Part shown: positions 26,821 through 35,821 of the stretch, piece after piece
How the letters are laid out: each line of letters begins with the position of its first letter
Position numbering within the stretch: the first letter of the stretch is position 1
From: Methylocella tundrae
Lineage (GTDB): Bacteria > Pseudomonadota > Alphaproteobacteria > Rhizobiales > Beijerinckiaceae
DNA: 64,000 nucleotides
Assembly (NCBI RefSeq): GCF_901905185.1
Contig: NZ_CABFMQ020000013.1
Location: forward strand, 62,001-126,000
Direction of reading: 5' to 3'
The notes under the pieces: generated by a model
What the model was told of the DNA's origin: nothing
Database searches by the model: none
The model's input: only the letters and a program-made list of their open reading frames with translations
Translations under genes and position numbers: made by a program

Positions 26821-27308
26821 CTCATTGCCTCCTAAACGAGACCGCCGCAGCTCGAAACTCTCCCCTGAACATCGTTCCCTCGCACTCTGTCCCGCCGTCA
26901 CAAATGATCCCATCCATACCCGTGCGAATTTCAGTCGGCGGCGGCTTGTCATCAATGTCCGACCCTTGAGGACCCAACGCGGATCGTTTAAGAACCGTCA
27001 GCTGTTGCACGCAATCCCAGGATGCGTCTTAGGCTTTGAGCAACCGTGAGCCCTGGCGCGCCTTCGGCGCACCTCAGCGCCCCGGGGCTTACCATTCCGA
27101 ACCACGGCTTCCTCCAACGAGTCCTTCTTCGGAGGCGGCGTTGTTCGCCTCGGCCGCTTGTTAGCCCCATCCGCGCCCTAAAGCTCTACATGCAACGAGC
27201 GGCTACGCATCCACCAGGAACCAGGGCCTTGAACAGCTCGATTCGATTTCTGTGTCACCTACCCTCGCAGGCCGTCTTTTTAAATCCCACGATCAAATTG
27301 CGAATTGC

Positions 27309-27327
27309 GTACACGCCGGGCGTGCAC
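27309..27327. promoter_or_regulatory. 19-bp near-perfect dyad, candidate operator
   Basis: GTACACGCC-G-GGCGTGCAC pairs in 8 of 9 positions around a central G. It lies beside the 3' end of luxR and upstream of the minus-strand gene starting at 26820. Size and symmetry fit a LuxR-type or other dimeric regulator site, but no lux-box consensus is met. Confidence 0.4.
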
Positions 27328-27347
27328 ATCGTACACCCGACGATGAT

Positions 27348-27370
27348 GGATGTATGAAAGTCGTACATCC
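27348..27370. promoter_or_regulatory. Dyad GGATGTA-N9-TACATCC just after luxR
   Basis: Perfect 7-bp arms with a 9-base spacer, starting 3 bp beyond the luxR stop codon. No T run follows on either strand, so it is less like a terminator than like a protein site or a weak mRNA end hairpin. Confidence 0.4.
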
Positions 27371-27373
27371 TGA

Positions 27374-28120
27374 TTATTTGATCAGCCCTACGCGAAACGC
27401 TTTAGCGACCGCATGAGCCGTATTGAGCGCCTGCAGCTTGTAACGAGCGGACTCAGCATGAACCTTGACGACCTCGATGGAGATTCTCAACGCCATGGCG
27501 ATCTCACGCGGCCGTTTCCCTTCGGCGAGGGATTTCAGCACAGAGATTTCGCGCGGAGAAACATCGCCAATTTCGCTGGGACAATCTGGAACATGCAATT
27601 GACGCGCTCGTTGATGGACATAGTGAGCAACCCTCACCATCGCCTTCATCAAATCTTCACGACGCGCGCACCAGTCGATGTCCCCGTCGTGCGACGTGGC
27701 GACAAAGATCGCCGCGAGCCCATTCACGGCGTCCGTTACGGGGACGATCAGGCCGTTCCGCCCCGCGCCAGCCTCCCTGGCGTCGCGCAACATTCTAGCG
27801 ATCGCGGTCTTCACCCGCGGCAGCACCGCCCAGCCCATTGAGGCCTGCCAATCCGCGGCGATGGTAGGTGGCGAAGGTTTGGCTGCGTCGCCTTTCTCCT
27901 GGCCCTGGACCTGGAGATGCTCCAGCCACGCGTCGCTATAGGCCAAAGCCAAGGCGGGGTCCCTCACGCGCGTCCACCCAAGAGAGGGGCAAATATACGC
28001 GACATGCGCTAGCCCGTAGCTGCCCCGAACGAAGCCGAGAAACCCTTCAATGGATTGCGGACTGAGATCAGCTTCGAGCTGAAGCAGCGTCCTTTGATCG
28101 ACGCAATCGAGAATTGTCAT
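27374..28120 (-). CDS. LuxR-family regulator with autoinducer-binding-type domain
   Basis: 248 residues from the ATG at MTILDCVDQ; a GTG two codons upstream is possible. The N-terminal part (about 10-165) has the Autoind_bind-like layout (YGLAHVAYICPSLG, AREAGAGRNGLIVPVTD, ATSHDGD), and the C-terminal HTH (about 180-245) reads SPREISVLKSLAEGKRPREIAMALRISIEVVKVHAESARYKLQALN. No luxI gene is in the window, so this is an orphan (solo) LuxR here. It is divergent from its frameshifted paralogue at 29.0-29.7 kb, with a 20-bp dyad between. LuxR-type control of conjugation is known for other alphaproteobacterial plasmids (TraR). Confidence 0.85.
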   Translation of the reverse strand: MTILDCVDQRTLLQLEADLSPQSIEGFLGFVRGSYGLAHVAYICPSLGWTRVRDPALALAYSDAWLEHLQVQGQEKGDAAKPSPPTIAADWQASMGWAVLPRVKTAIARMLRDAREAGAGRNGLIVPVTDAVNGLAAIFVATSHDGDIDWCARREDLMKAMVRVAHYVHQRARQLHVPDCPSEIGDVSPREISVLKSLAEGKRPREIAMALRISIEVVKVHAESARYKLQALNTAHAVAKAFRVGLIK

Positions 28121-28547
28121 GACCACCTCTGACCGACGGCACAGAGGCCGTAAACGTCCATGATGGTGATGATGCCGCCTATCCGACCCAAATCCTATCC
28201 TATTTATCGGGGATAGAATTTGTTGTTCTTGATGCTAAGCTGTGGGCTGCCGCCGCGTTGCGCAACACCTGCGGGTATGACGATCGACGGCATCGGCACA
28301 GGTTGCCCTCAACAACATTGCCGGCGCCTAACCCCTTGATCCACCGAACCCCTACGACCGGCCCGCGGCACCGCCCCCCGGCGCGACAGAGCGGCGCGAG
28401 CGCGCGGCGAATTCGCAGGACCGCAGCGACAAAAGGTCGCTTGTAATCCGTAGAGTCTATCGCTCGATAGACTGTCTTGATTAAGACGCACGGTTTCGCA
28501 TTCGCGCAGGCATCAAAGATCCTCGATTCAACGCATTCGAGATCAAG
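28121..28547. other. Intergenic region upstream of luxR
   Basis: Apart from the dyad at 28454-28473, nothing clear is seen. The open frames on both strands (such as 28200-28559 minus) have no ribosome site and no recognisable protein. The AT-rich TTTATCGGGGATAG stretch near 28203 may belong to a promoter. Confidence 0.35.
28454..28473. promoter_or_regulatory. 20-bp lux-box-like dyad between two luxR paralogues
   Basis: AGTCTATCG-CT-CGATAGACT: perfect 9-bp arms with a 2-base centre, 20 bp in all, the same size and build as classical lux and tra boxes, though the bases differ. It sits about 330 bp upstream of the intact luxR and about 540 bp upstream of the frameshifted copy, and 87 bp before the small gene at 28560. 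Confidence 0.55.
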
Positions 28548-28559
28548 GTGCTCCGCCAA

Positions 28560-28814
28560 ATGTCATCTTCCCAACGAAACCATCTTCCGCGCCCACGGCA
28601 ACCGATCCACAATGCCGCGTCGCGTTTCGCAAGAGTACCGAACGAACTCCCGCCCAGGCCGGCAATGGGAAGCCTCCTCCGCGAGGGATTGCAGGAATGT
28701 TTTCCTCCACCGAAAGCCGCTGACACGCCTGGCGAACTCCTCGCCGTGCTCCAGAGGCTCGACTCCGAACAGAAGCCCTCCACGCCAGACCAACTTCCGC
28801 GCGCGCCGCGTTGA
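28560..28814 (+). CDS. Small protein with NepR-like C-terminal pattern
   Basis: 84 residues from the ATG at MSSSQRNHL (a GTG four codons upstream is possible). A disordered, basic N-terminus leads to a helical part with G-x-x-LR-x-x-L at about 37-44 and LLAVLQRLD near the end. This resembles the layout of NepR, the anti-sigma factor of the alphaproteobacterial general stress response, whose motif is a G-x-x-LR helix, a proline turn, then LL-x-x-L. The match is partial (the EPVP-x-RF core is not present), so the family is only a suggestion. Third-position GC rises in the second half, which supports coding. Confidence 0.4.
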   Translation: MSSSQRNHLPRPRQPIHNAASRFARVPNELPPRPAMGSLLREGLQECFPPPKAADTPGELLAVLQRLDSEQKPSTPDQLPRAPR

Positions 28815-29015
28815 CTAAAATCTATACATTTTCGATTTAGCGTGGTCGTCGTCCACGGTAGCAACCGGTGGCAATCGGCGCGAGCCCACAAGAACACACT
28901 CACGCCATAGTGTTTGATAAAAGAGTTTGCGATCAGCTGGCGCCCTAATTTGGGTCTTGCCAGCAAGCCGCAGGGACCGATCGGCGATAAGTAGGCGGAG
29001 CGTGGAGGAGTCAAT

Positions 29016-29749
29016 GTGACCGGTCTCGACGACTCAGCATTCAGACTCTACTTCATCTCGAAATTGAGCTTACCGATCAATCCATCGGCGAATTCATCCA
29101 ATTCATCCGAGACCGTTACGGGCTCGCCAACGTCGCCTATCTTTCGCCGTCGTTCCCAGGACATTCAGTCGTCAACCCATTCACGAGCACGACCTACGAC
29201 AGCGCCTGGACCGATCATTATAGGGCCGAAAATATCGGCTTTGTTGATCCGACGATCACCTTCGGTGCGCGCTCCCTTTTGCCGGTGGACTGGGCGCGAC
29301 TGCCGCAGCTCGACAAGAAAGTCCGGCGCTTGTTCGTCGAAGCCCGAGAAGCAGGCGGCGGGCACCAGGGGCTGACGATCCCGGTTCGCGGCCCAACCAA
29401 CTCGCACTGGGCGCTTTTCTTCGCAACGTCCCACGAATCCGACCGCGACTGGCCCGGCCGCCGCTACGAACTCGTGCGGGATCTGGTCCATATCGCGCAC
29501 TACGTGCACCAGCGAGCCTTTCAACTGAATGTCGAGGACGCCTCGGTCGATCTCAACGTCATCAGCAAGCGCGAAGTCGAGGCGCTGGAATGGTCGGCCG
29601 AAGGTAAGACGCTCGAGGACATCGCGACTTTGATGCGGATTTCGGCGGAGACGATAAAGTCGCATCTCGATTCGGCGCGTTTCAAGCTCAAAGCGGTCAA
29701 TCGCATCCATGTGGTAACGAAAGCCATCCGCGCCGGACTGATCCGCTAA
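29016..29749 (+). pseudogene. LuxR-family paralogue with one-base deletion near codon 10
   Basis: The long frame from about 29044 to 29749 reads as a LuxR protein closely like the 27.4-kb copy: YGLANVAYLSPSF, AREAGGGHQGLTIPV, ATSHESDRDW and an HTH KREVEALEWSAEGKTLEDIATLMRISAETIKSHLDSARFKLKAVN. It has no start codon in its own frame; upstream is a stop at 28988. The GTG at 29016, behind GGAGGAG, begins VTGLDDSAFR, which aligns with the paralogue's MTILDCVDQR, but one base is missing after that point. So the gene is broken by a single deletion, or the base was lost in sequencing. A shorter product from TTG 29279 would lack most of the ligand domain. Confidence 0.75.
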
Positions 29750-30158
29750 TCTCGGAGGGAGCCAGGCGAGCGGCAGCCGGACCAGGCGGCGGGGGCAGAG
29801 AGCCGGCCAATGTGACCATCGCCCGCGAGCCAAAAAAGCCACGCTTTAAGGGGCGATCGGCAGCGCCTTTCTGACGACAGCCGTCCCGAACGATGGAATG
29901 CAAGCTTCTGGCGCACCCTTCGCGATATAGCCTTCGGTTGGGGCCAGACCGATCGAACGGCGGTTTTCGGCCCGAGGTAGGCGCGGCTGGTCGCCCGATC
30001 CGGCGGCGCCTCTTGGCATTCGCCCCCTAAAGCGCCGACGTCGCAAAACATATCGTCCACGAGATCGCGCGGCGTTATTGCGGATAGCATCGCAGCGAAG
30101 CGCCCGGCGCCCGCCGGCGGCAGGGCCGCGGAGCGCTCGTCGCTGGGCGAACCTCCCC
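29750..30158. other. Intergenic region between luxR paralogue and recD2
   Basis: About 410 bp between two convergent genes. GC-rich and without any open frame that has a ribosome site or recognisable protein. No terminator with a clear T run is seen. Confidence 0.35.
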
Positions 30159-32351
30159 TCACGTCCTTCGCGGCGCCTTCAACCACTGCTCCAGTTTTGT
30201 CCAGCGGCGGCGCCCCGCCCCGCTTCGCACGGCGATCGCCATTGCCCGGCGCTGGCCGACGATGACGACGAGGCGCTTGCCGCGCGTGACGGCGGTGTAG
30301 ACCAGGTTTCTGGCCAGCATCGTGTAATGCTGCGTCGCAAGGGTGATCACGACGGCCGGATATTCTGAGCCTTGCGACTTGTGGATCGTCATCGCATAGG
30401 CGGGAAGCAGCGCATCGAGCTCGCCGAAGGGATATTTGACCTCGCGGCCGTCGAAGCCGGCGACGAGAAGACCTTCGTTTTCGTCGATGCGCACCACCGT
30501 CCCAAGATCGCCGTTGAAGACGTCGCGGTCGTAATCATTCTCGGTCTGCATGATTTTGTCGCCGGGCGCGAAGACCGAGCCGAACTTTTCGATGCGGGCG
30601 GGCGGGTTCGGATTGAGCGCCTTCTGAAGATCGGCATTAAGCGAACGTGCGCCCAGAGCGCCGCGTTGCATCGGACACAAGACCTGGATGTCGCGGATAG
30701 GATCGAGGCCGAACCGGCGCGGAATGCGGTCGCGCACCAACTCGACGACCTTGGCGGCGCCGTCTTCGGGATCTTTGGCATCGACGAACCAGAAATCCGA
30801 ATCTTCGCCGCGCTTTGGCCATTCAGGCATTTCGCCGCGATTGATCCGGTGGGCGTTGACGATGATGCGGCTCTCCGCGGCCTGGCGAAACACTTCGGTC
30901 AATTGAGCGACCGGGACGGCTCCGGAATTGATGATGTCGGAGAGGATCTGGCCCGGCCCGACCGAGGGCAGCTGGTCGACGTCGCCGACGAGCAAAAGGG
31001 CGGCTTTTGGCGGGACCGCCTTCATCACGGCGCACATCAACGAAATATCCACCATGCTCGTCTCGTCGATGACGAGCAGGTCGCATGCGAGAGGATTCTC
31101 CGCGTTGCGCCTGAAGCCGCCATGGATGGGATCGATCTCGAGCAAGCGATGGATGGTTTTCGCCTCGATGCCGGTTTGCTCCGTCATTCGCTTCGCCGCG
31201 CGCCCGGTCGGCGCGCCGAGCAGGATTTTGACGCCCTTGGCGGCGAGGATGCGCAGGATGGCGTCCAGCAGCGTCGTCTTGCCGACGCCGGGGCCGCCGG
31301 TGATGACCGCGACCTTGGCGCCAAGCGCCATCTCGAGCGCGGCGCGCTGCGAGGCGGCGAGCGTCTTGCCGGTCTTTTTCTCGACCCATGGGATCGCCTT
31401 GCCGGCATCGATCGCCGGCCAGGGCGGGGAGCCCCGCGCCAAAGAGAGCAGCCGCTCGGCGACGCCCTTTTCGGCGAGATAGAGGCCGCGCAGAAAGATA
31501 CAGGGCTCGCCGCCGATCGCATCCGCGATGATCTCATCATGGGAGAGTTCATGATCCAGCGCCGCTCTTACGATCGTCTTGTCGACTTCGAGGAGTTTGG
31601 TCGCGAGCTCGACGAGGGCCTCGACCGGAAGTCCGCAGTGGCCCTCGTCGGTCGCCTCCTGCAGCGCGAACGAGATCCCGGCCCGAACGCGCTGCGGTGC
31701 CTCCTTCGTCATGCCCATCTTCATGGCGATCGCGTCGGCCGTCCGAAAGCCGATGCCTTTGATGTCGCGGGCGAGCCGATAGGGATCCTCGGTCATAACC
31801 TGAATGGCGTCGTGGCCATAGGTCTTGAAGATGCGCACCGCCCGCGACGTGCCGACGCCATTGGAGTGCAGGAAGACCATGATGTCGCGAACGGCTTTTT
31901 GCTCGGCCCAGCCCGCGGCTATCTTCCCGGCGCGGAACTCGCCGATGCCGGGGACCTCCCTCAGTCTTTCGGGGGCGGCCTCGATGATTTCGAATGTCGC
32001 TTCGCCAAAGGCGCCGACGATCCTTTTAGCGAGCGTCGGACCGATGCCGCGCACCATGCCGGAGCCGAGGTATTTCTCGATGCCCTCGGCCGTCGTCGGC
32101 GCCGTCGTCTTGAGCGTATCGGCCTTGAACTGCAGGCCATGGGTGCGATCGGTGAACCAGACGCCGACGGCGTGGATGAATTCGCCGGCCGAGATGAAAG
32201 CGGCGTGGCCCACGACGGCGACAAGATCGCGCCGCCCGCGCGCCTTCACCTTCAGCACCGCGAAGCCGTTTTGCTCATTGTGAAACGTCACCCGCTCGAC
32301 GGAGCCGACGAGCGTTTCACGGGAGGGAGCGGCGGGGGCTAGGGGCTTCAA
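30159..32351 (-). CDS. RecD2-type ATP-dependent 5'-3' DNA helicase
   Basis: 730 residues, the usual length for RecD2. An N-terminal OB-like part (1-80), helix-hairpin-helix region (about 95-205, with LGSGMVRGIGPTLAKRIV and REVPGIG), then SF1B helicase motifs: Walker A GGPGVGKTT at 352-360, DLLVIDETSMVD, GDVDQLPSVGPG and the C-terminal AMTIHKSQGSEYPAV plus YTAVTRGKRLVVIVG. It acts in DNA repair outside RecBCD; plasmid-borne copies are frequent in Hyphomicrobiales. The upstream region has no clear SOS box. Confidence 0.9.
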   Translation of the reverse strand: MKPLAPAAPSRETLVGSVERVTFHNEQNGFAVLKVKARGRRDLVAVVGHAAFISAGEFIHAVGVWFTDRTHGLQFKADTLKTTAPTTAEGIEKYLGSGMVRGIGPTLAKRIVGAFGEATFEIIEAAPERLREVPGIGEFRAGKIAAGWAEQKAVRDIMVFLHSNGVGTSRAVRIFKTYGHDAIQVMTEDPYRLARDIKGIGFRTADAIAMKMGMTKEAPQRVRAGISFALQEATDEGHCGLPVEALVELATKLLEVDKTIVRAALDHELSHDEIIADAIGGEPCIFLRGLYLAEKGVAERLLSLARGSPPWPAIDAGKAIPWVEKKTGKTLAASQRAALEMALGAKVAVITGGPGVGKTTLLDAILRILAAKGVKILLGAPTGRAAKRMTEQTGIEAKTIHRLLEIDPIHGGFRRNAENPLACDLLVIDETSMVDISLMCAVMKAVPPKAALLLVGDVDQLPSVGPGQILSDIINSGAVPVAQLTEVFRQAAESRIIVNAHRINRGEMPEWPKRGEDSDFWFVDAKDPEDGAAKVVELVRDRIPRRFGLDPIRDIQVLCPMQRGALGARSLNADLQKALNPNPPARIEKFGSVFAPGDKIMQTENDYDRDVFNGDLGTVVRIDENEGLLVAGFDGREVKYPFGELDALLPAYAMTIHKSQGSEYPAVVITLATQHYTMLARNLVYTAVTRGKRLVVIVGQRRAMAIAVRSGAGRRRWTKLEQWLKAPRRT

Positions 32352-32878
32352 GATGCTTTGCCTTCGCGGGAAGCCGACGGACAGCTTATATCCAACGACG
32401 TCGGCGCGGCGGTTTCAACAGGCAGGTGACTCAGAAAGCGGGCTCTTCCCGCAGGATGGCGTCGATTATGCTTTAGTGCGAGCGGCGGCGAGGCTCAAAC
32501 TTCATCACTCAACTCGCGGAGCCCCAACTTGAACGGAGAACCTTCGAAACACATCACCATTCAGCCGAATTCTTCCCAGGCGACCTTGATGCGTTGCGAT
32601 ATTTGTTGCGTTGGTCCCCATAAAAACCATTGCGTTTCCTTGCAAATCCTTAGATGCTTGAGGTGCGCTTCTGTTGACTGCATTTTTCGTTCATTCCGCG
32701 TCAGGGAATGCACGTTTCGCGTCAGAAAAGAAGCGCTATGCTTTCGCCGGACGGGTAACTGTGGCCGTCCAGGCACAGGCAATTCCTTCATGCGAGACCG
32801 ATCGTATCCACGCCGTCGCGGGGGCCGAACCGTCCATTTGGCTCCTCATCAGGGGGGCATTTCACATCCAGAGGTCCA
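32352..32878. other. Intergenic region upstream of recD2
   Basis: About 530 bp between divergent genes, lower in GC than the flanks, so promoters for both sides are probably here. Open frames (for example 32529-33059 plus) overlap the next gene out of frame and show no protein-like pattern. Confidence 0.35.
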
Positions 32879-33463
32879 GTGCGTCATACCGTCCGCCCCT
32901 TCATTAAGGAATTTAAGAATCGTTCGACCAAATCGCCGGCTGCTAATCCAGGCCCTATCGGCGACGCCAAGATTGATGGCTCCAAGCCGTCGTTCCTGGA
33001 TCTCGGCGTTTTCGCGACTCGCCAGGCCAATCATGATGATGAACGCAGCGCTGCGTTGAAAGCCGCCGACGCGGTGTTTCGCAAAGGCGGTTCGGCAGCC
33101 CCCTCGCCCGAGACCACTTCGTCACCGAACGCCCCCGCAGGCCGCATACTGCAGAGTCTTGTCGCCGCGGAGGATGCGCCCGCGGTGCGATCTGGCAACG
33201 CGGATGAAAAAATCCGCCGTGGTCGCGGGCCGGGGAAGGCCGAAAAATCATCTCCCGCCGGGCGCCAGAAACGAACCCTCCAACCCAAAGGTGAAGTTGC
33301 GAGAGTTGCCGAGGAACTGCCTGCTGAGAGTTCATCGCCGGAAATATCGATCGTCTCAAGGCCTCGCCGCGAGCGCAGACCGATTCAAGAGCGTTGGGTT
33401 TTCGAGACGGCGCTTATCGCCGGCGAGAAATGGAAGCGGCGTTTGCGCCAGGCTGCGCGCTGA
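32879..33463 (+). CDS. Basic hypothetical protein, plasmid-type
   Basis: 194 residues from a GTG. The N-terminus VRPFIKEFKNRSTKSP and SKPSFLDLGVF, followed by an Ala/Pro/Arg-rich linker and a C-terminal RRERRPIQERWVFETALIAGEKWKRRLRQAAR, is a pattern I associate with uncharacterised proteins of Hyphomicrobiales accessory replicons. Strongly basic ends suggest nucleic-acid contact, which is inference. First of three small plus-strand genes in a row. Confidence 0.55.
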   Translation: MRHTVRPFIKEFKNRSTKSPAANPGPIGDAKIDGSKPSFLDLGVFATRQANHDDERSAALKAADAVFRKGGSAAPSPETTSSPNAPAGRILQSLVAAEDAPAVRSGNADEKIRRGRGPGKAEKSSPAGRQKRTLQPKGEVARVAEELPAESSSPEISIVSRPRRERRPIQERWVFETALIAGEKWKRRLRQAAR

Positions 33464-33505
33464 CTTTGGGCTAAGTTTCATCTTCCAGGCAACAGGCGCC
33501 AGAAC

Positions 33506-33772
33506 TTGACCTCTTTGAATGACAGGATCGCGCAGTTCATCGTCGACCGATTTCCGGACGAGGGATCGCCGGTCGAATTGCTGTGCGTGGATCACAACGG
33601 AACCTATATGGTTCCCTTTCCCTGCCGCCGCGCGGAGGATGCGTGGCGCAATTGTGAGACCAACGAAATTATCGAGGCTGAGGTGGCAGGCTGGCGTCTG
33701 AGCCGCGGGAAGGCCCGGGGCAAGCCTGTTGGCGGGCGTTCGGGGTACTTGTTGAGCCCCTGCAGAGCTTAA
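33506..33772 (+). CDS. Small hypothetical protein
   Basis: 88 residues from a TTG; no ATG is available. DRIAQFIVDRFPDEGSPVELLCVDHNGTYMVPFPCRR and IEAEVAGWRLSRGKARG look like a compact alpha/beta fold rather than noise. It follows the basic hypothetical protein by about 40 bp. Function unknown. Confidence 0.5.
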   Translation: MTSLNDRIAQFIVDRFPDEGSPVELLCVDHNGTYMVPFPCRRAEDAWRNCETNEIIEAEVAGWRLSRGKARGKPVGGRSGYLLSPCRA

Positions 33773-33820
33773 GCCGGCGCCCTTGCCCAGAGTGCTATGC
33801 GCTATCATGTTCAAACCGCA

Positions 33821-34102
33821 ATGACAGACCCCTTGGAAAAAAGACTGATCGAGGCCTTAACGAAGGTCGACGCGCATGGCGACATCGCGCCGGCTCACGT
33901 TCAAGATCCGATGACGATGGTGCTCCGTGAGAGGGCCATTCAGGCCGATCTGATGCGCTGGGACGACAGCCGTGGCCATTACGTGTTGACCGGAACCGGC
34001 CGCAGCCGAATCAGCGCGCGCAGCCGCGCCCCCGGCGTTGTCGTTCGGTTCGAAAAGCGCGACGACAAAGCTGCTGTGTCGCCGCAACGGAAAGCCGATT
34101 GA
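33821..34102 (+). CDS. Small hypothetical protein
   Basis: 93 residues from the ATG at MTDPLEKRLIEAL; an ATG eight codons upstream is in frame. The N-terminal half is helical and the middle reads ERAIQADLMRWDDSRGHYVLTGTGRSRI, like the wing of a winged-helix domain. No family recognised. Probably transcribed with the two genes before it. Confidence 0.5.
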   Translation: MTDPLEKRLIEALTKVDAHGDIAPAHVQDPMTMVLRERAIQADLMRWDDSRGHYVLTGTGRSRISARSRAPGVVVRFEKRDDKAAVSPQRKAD

Positions 34103-34710
34103 CGCCCAGTGCGCGCCGAAAGACAGCGCTGAGGCATGACAACAGAACGCGCTCGACCGCGCGATGCAGCCGCCGTTCAGGTCTTTGACGCGCTGTCGCG
34201 CTCCGGTTTAGCGCGGCGCTTCAGCTTGAAGCGTTTTGCCGGCGCTTCGAAGTTAATGCGCTTCTGCGCCTGCCTGCCGGATGAAAGCTCGATGCGCGGC
34301 GTCCGATTGGATAGCTGGTCGTGGTCTCAAAGACGGGCAACGCGCCTCGCGCGCCCCACATCCATTGTGGTGCGCCGTCCGACCGAAGTCCGGCCTCATC
34401 GCCTTGGCGCTAAAACCCTCTACAGAAATTTGCGACTGACTGTTAAGGGAGCTGCGCGATCGCGCAGCTGACTTTTCACGCCCTTTTTGAACTTCGGTGT
34501 GAAAAAATTCCGCGGATTTGGAGTAGGCTGTAGATTCGAAAAAGAAATTGTGCGAACTGATCGAATCACTTGACGAAGAACTCCTGCCGGGCGCGGAAGA
34601 TAATTGAGTCAGGAAAAGCCGCGCGCCATTTCGTGATCTCCATGATTGGTCATCTCAGTCCAATCGAACTGGAAGCCGGCCGTCGCCCGATCAACATAAG
34701 GAAAGGCATC
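34103..34710. other. Region without a supported gene
   Basis: About 600 bp. A weak plus-strand frame at 34136-34471 (111 residues, Arg-rich, no ribosome site) was considered and is not called. The end of the stretch, with AAGGAAAGGC, is the ribosome site of the next gene. Confidence 0.35.
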
Positions 34711-35211
34711 ATGCCCACCGCAGTCGAACAAATCCACACGAAGATCGCTGAGCTGGAGACGAAGATCGCTGATCTTCGCATCGCCGAGCGCGAACTCCTC
34801 GCCCTTGAAAAGAGTTCGGCGCGACAGGTGCGAACGGCGCCCGAGCCAAAGATAAAACAAAAACCCGGTCCGAAGGCGAAACAGAAGCCCGTGCCGAAGG
34901 CGAGCCTTCGACCGAAGGTCCAGGGCAAGCCGAAGGCAAAGGCGCCGGCCGAGGCGCGCCAGACCATCGGCAGCGCGATCGCCGAGGTAATCGACCGGCA
35001 TGGCGCGCTTTCCGCCGCCGAGATTGCTGAACACGTCAAGGCTACAGGCCGGGACATCAACAATCGAACGGTGTCCTTTGCGCTGCAAGCGCTGAAAAAG
35101 CGGGGCCTCGCCAAAAACACGGACGGCAAATGGTCGCTGCCGAAAGCGCGCGGCCGGCGCCCTGCGGCGTCAACCGAAGCGAGCAATCAACGGGCGGAAG
35201 CTGCGGAGTAA
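34711..35211 (+). CDS. Coiled-coil plus winged-helix protein, putative DNA-binding
   Basis: 166 residues from an ATG preceded by AAGGAAAGG. A coiled coil (about 5-38, IHTKIAELETKIADLRIAERELLALEKS), a Lys/Pro-rich linker with repeated KPGPKAK-like units, and a winged-helix domain at about 90-145 (IGSAIAEVIDRHGALSAAEIAEHVKATGRDINNRTVSFALQALKKRGLAKNTDGKWSL). The build suggests a nucleoid- or promoter-binding protein. The upstream in-frame extension to 34570 has no support. Confidence 0.65.
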   Translation: MPTAVEQIHTKIAELETKIADLRIAERELLALEKSSARQVRTAPEPKIKQKPGPKAKQKPVPKASLRPKVQGKPKAKAPAEARQTIGSAIAEVIDRHGALSAAEIAEHVKATGRDINNRTVSFALQALKKRGLAKNTDGKWSLPKARGRRPAASTEASNQRAEAAE

Positions 35212-35821
35212 GAAGGGCGGGTTCTGGCGCTTGTAGCCCTGGGATAGCGGGCGCGACACGGAACCCTTGCCAGGCCGACGAGACATTCAGCGCGCTGAAT
35301 GCACAGCGGGTGGTCTGGCGAAATTCTCGCGCCTTCGCCTTGATCGCGTCGACGTGGAGATCCGGGACTTGGATGCCGCGGACCTTCAAGCCATTGACGT
35401 TGGCGGGCCTCGGCGGCTTTCCAAAGACCCGTCCGGTATGCCGGGCGGGTTCGCGCCATGACGGGACTGTGGGGCGTGCTATCCTAACGGCAGGAGCGGG
35501 CCGGAAAGAGACTGACAGCTTTCAGGCGCTGAGCGGTAAAAGGCCGACATCGTTACAGTTTGCCACGGTCCGAAGCTCACATGCCCAAGCTGCCCGAAGC
35601 GTGATATTAGCCCGTTATCGCGGAAGCATGCGTTCCGGATGCGCCGACTGCAACCGGCGGGTTCGTCGACGACGTAGGCGGCTTCCACCAAGAACGACGC
35701 CTGGTTCCACTGTGGCGATAGGCCTCTGTTGCGTAGCCTTAAGCCCGCCGGAGCCGGTCAGGTGCGCCGCAAACGGCGATGGGCTAAAGTCAGCGCTTGA
35801 TCCTCCAACGCGAGTCTCATT
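35212..35821. other. Worn intergenic region before the defence island
   Basis: About 600 bp with a dnaE2 3' scrap on the minus strand (listed separately) and no intact gene. Several short frames are only shadows. The composition shifts at about 35.8 kb, where the TIR gene begins, so this may be an integration border. Confidence 0.4.
35318..35425 (-). pseudogene. 3'-terminal remnant of a dnaE2-like gene
   Basis: The minus strand encodes ...KVRGIQVPDLHVDAIKAKAREFR, which resembles the end of the intact DnaE2 at 45.3 kb ([21 protein letters not shown]). Only about 30 codons are alike, and the stop that should follow is lost. It suggests that a second mutagenesis cassette, or a recombined copy, once lay here. 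Confidence 0.5.

Larger units (their letters stand above)
26821..27373. other. Intergenic region with structured GC-rich segment and two dyads
   Basis: About 550 bp between the hypothetical gene and the luxR stop. A GC-rich, self-complementary stretch lies at about 27047-27090. The dyads at 27309-27327 and 27348-27370 are listed separately. Small open frames here (for example 26988-27170, minus) lack a ribosome site and a coherent composition, and I do not call them. Confidence 0.4.

Noticed and set aside
26988..27170. 60-residue minus-strand gene
   Set aside because: No ribosome site and sequence reads as noise from a structured GC-rich stretch.
30372..32342. 656-codon plus-strand frame
   Set aside because: Fully antisense to recD2; Arg/Asp-rich composition typical of the complement of a GC-rich gene.
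34136..34471. 111-residue plus-strand gene
   Set aside because: No ribosome site, Arg-rich, no domain.
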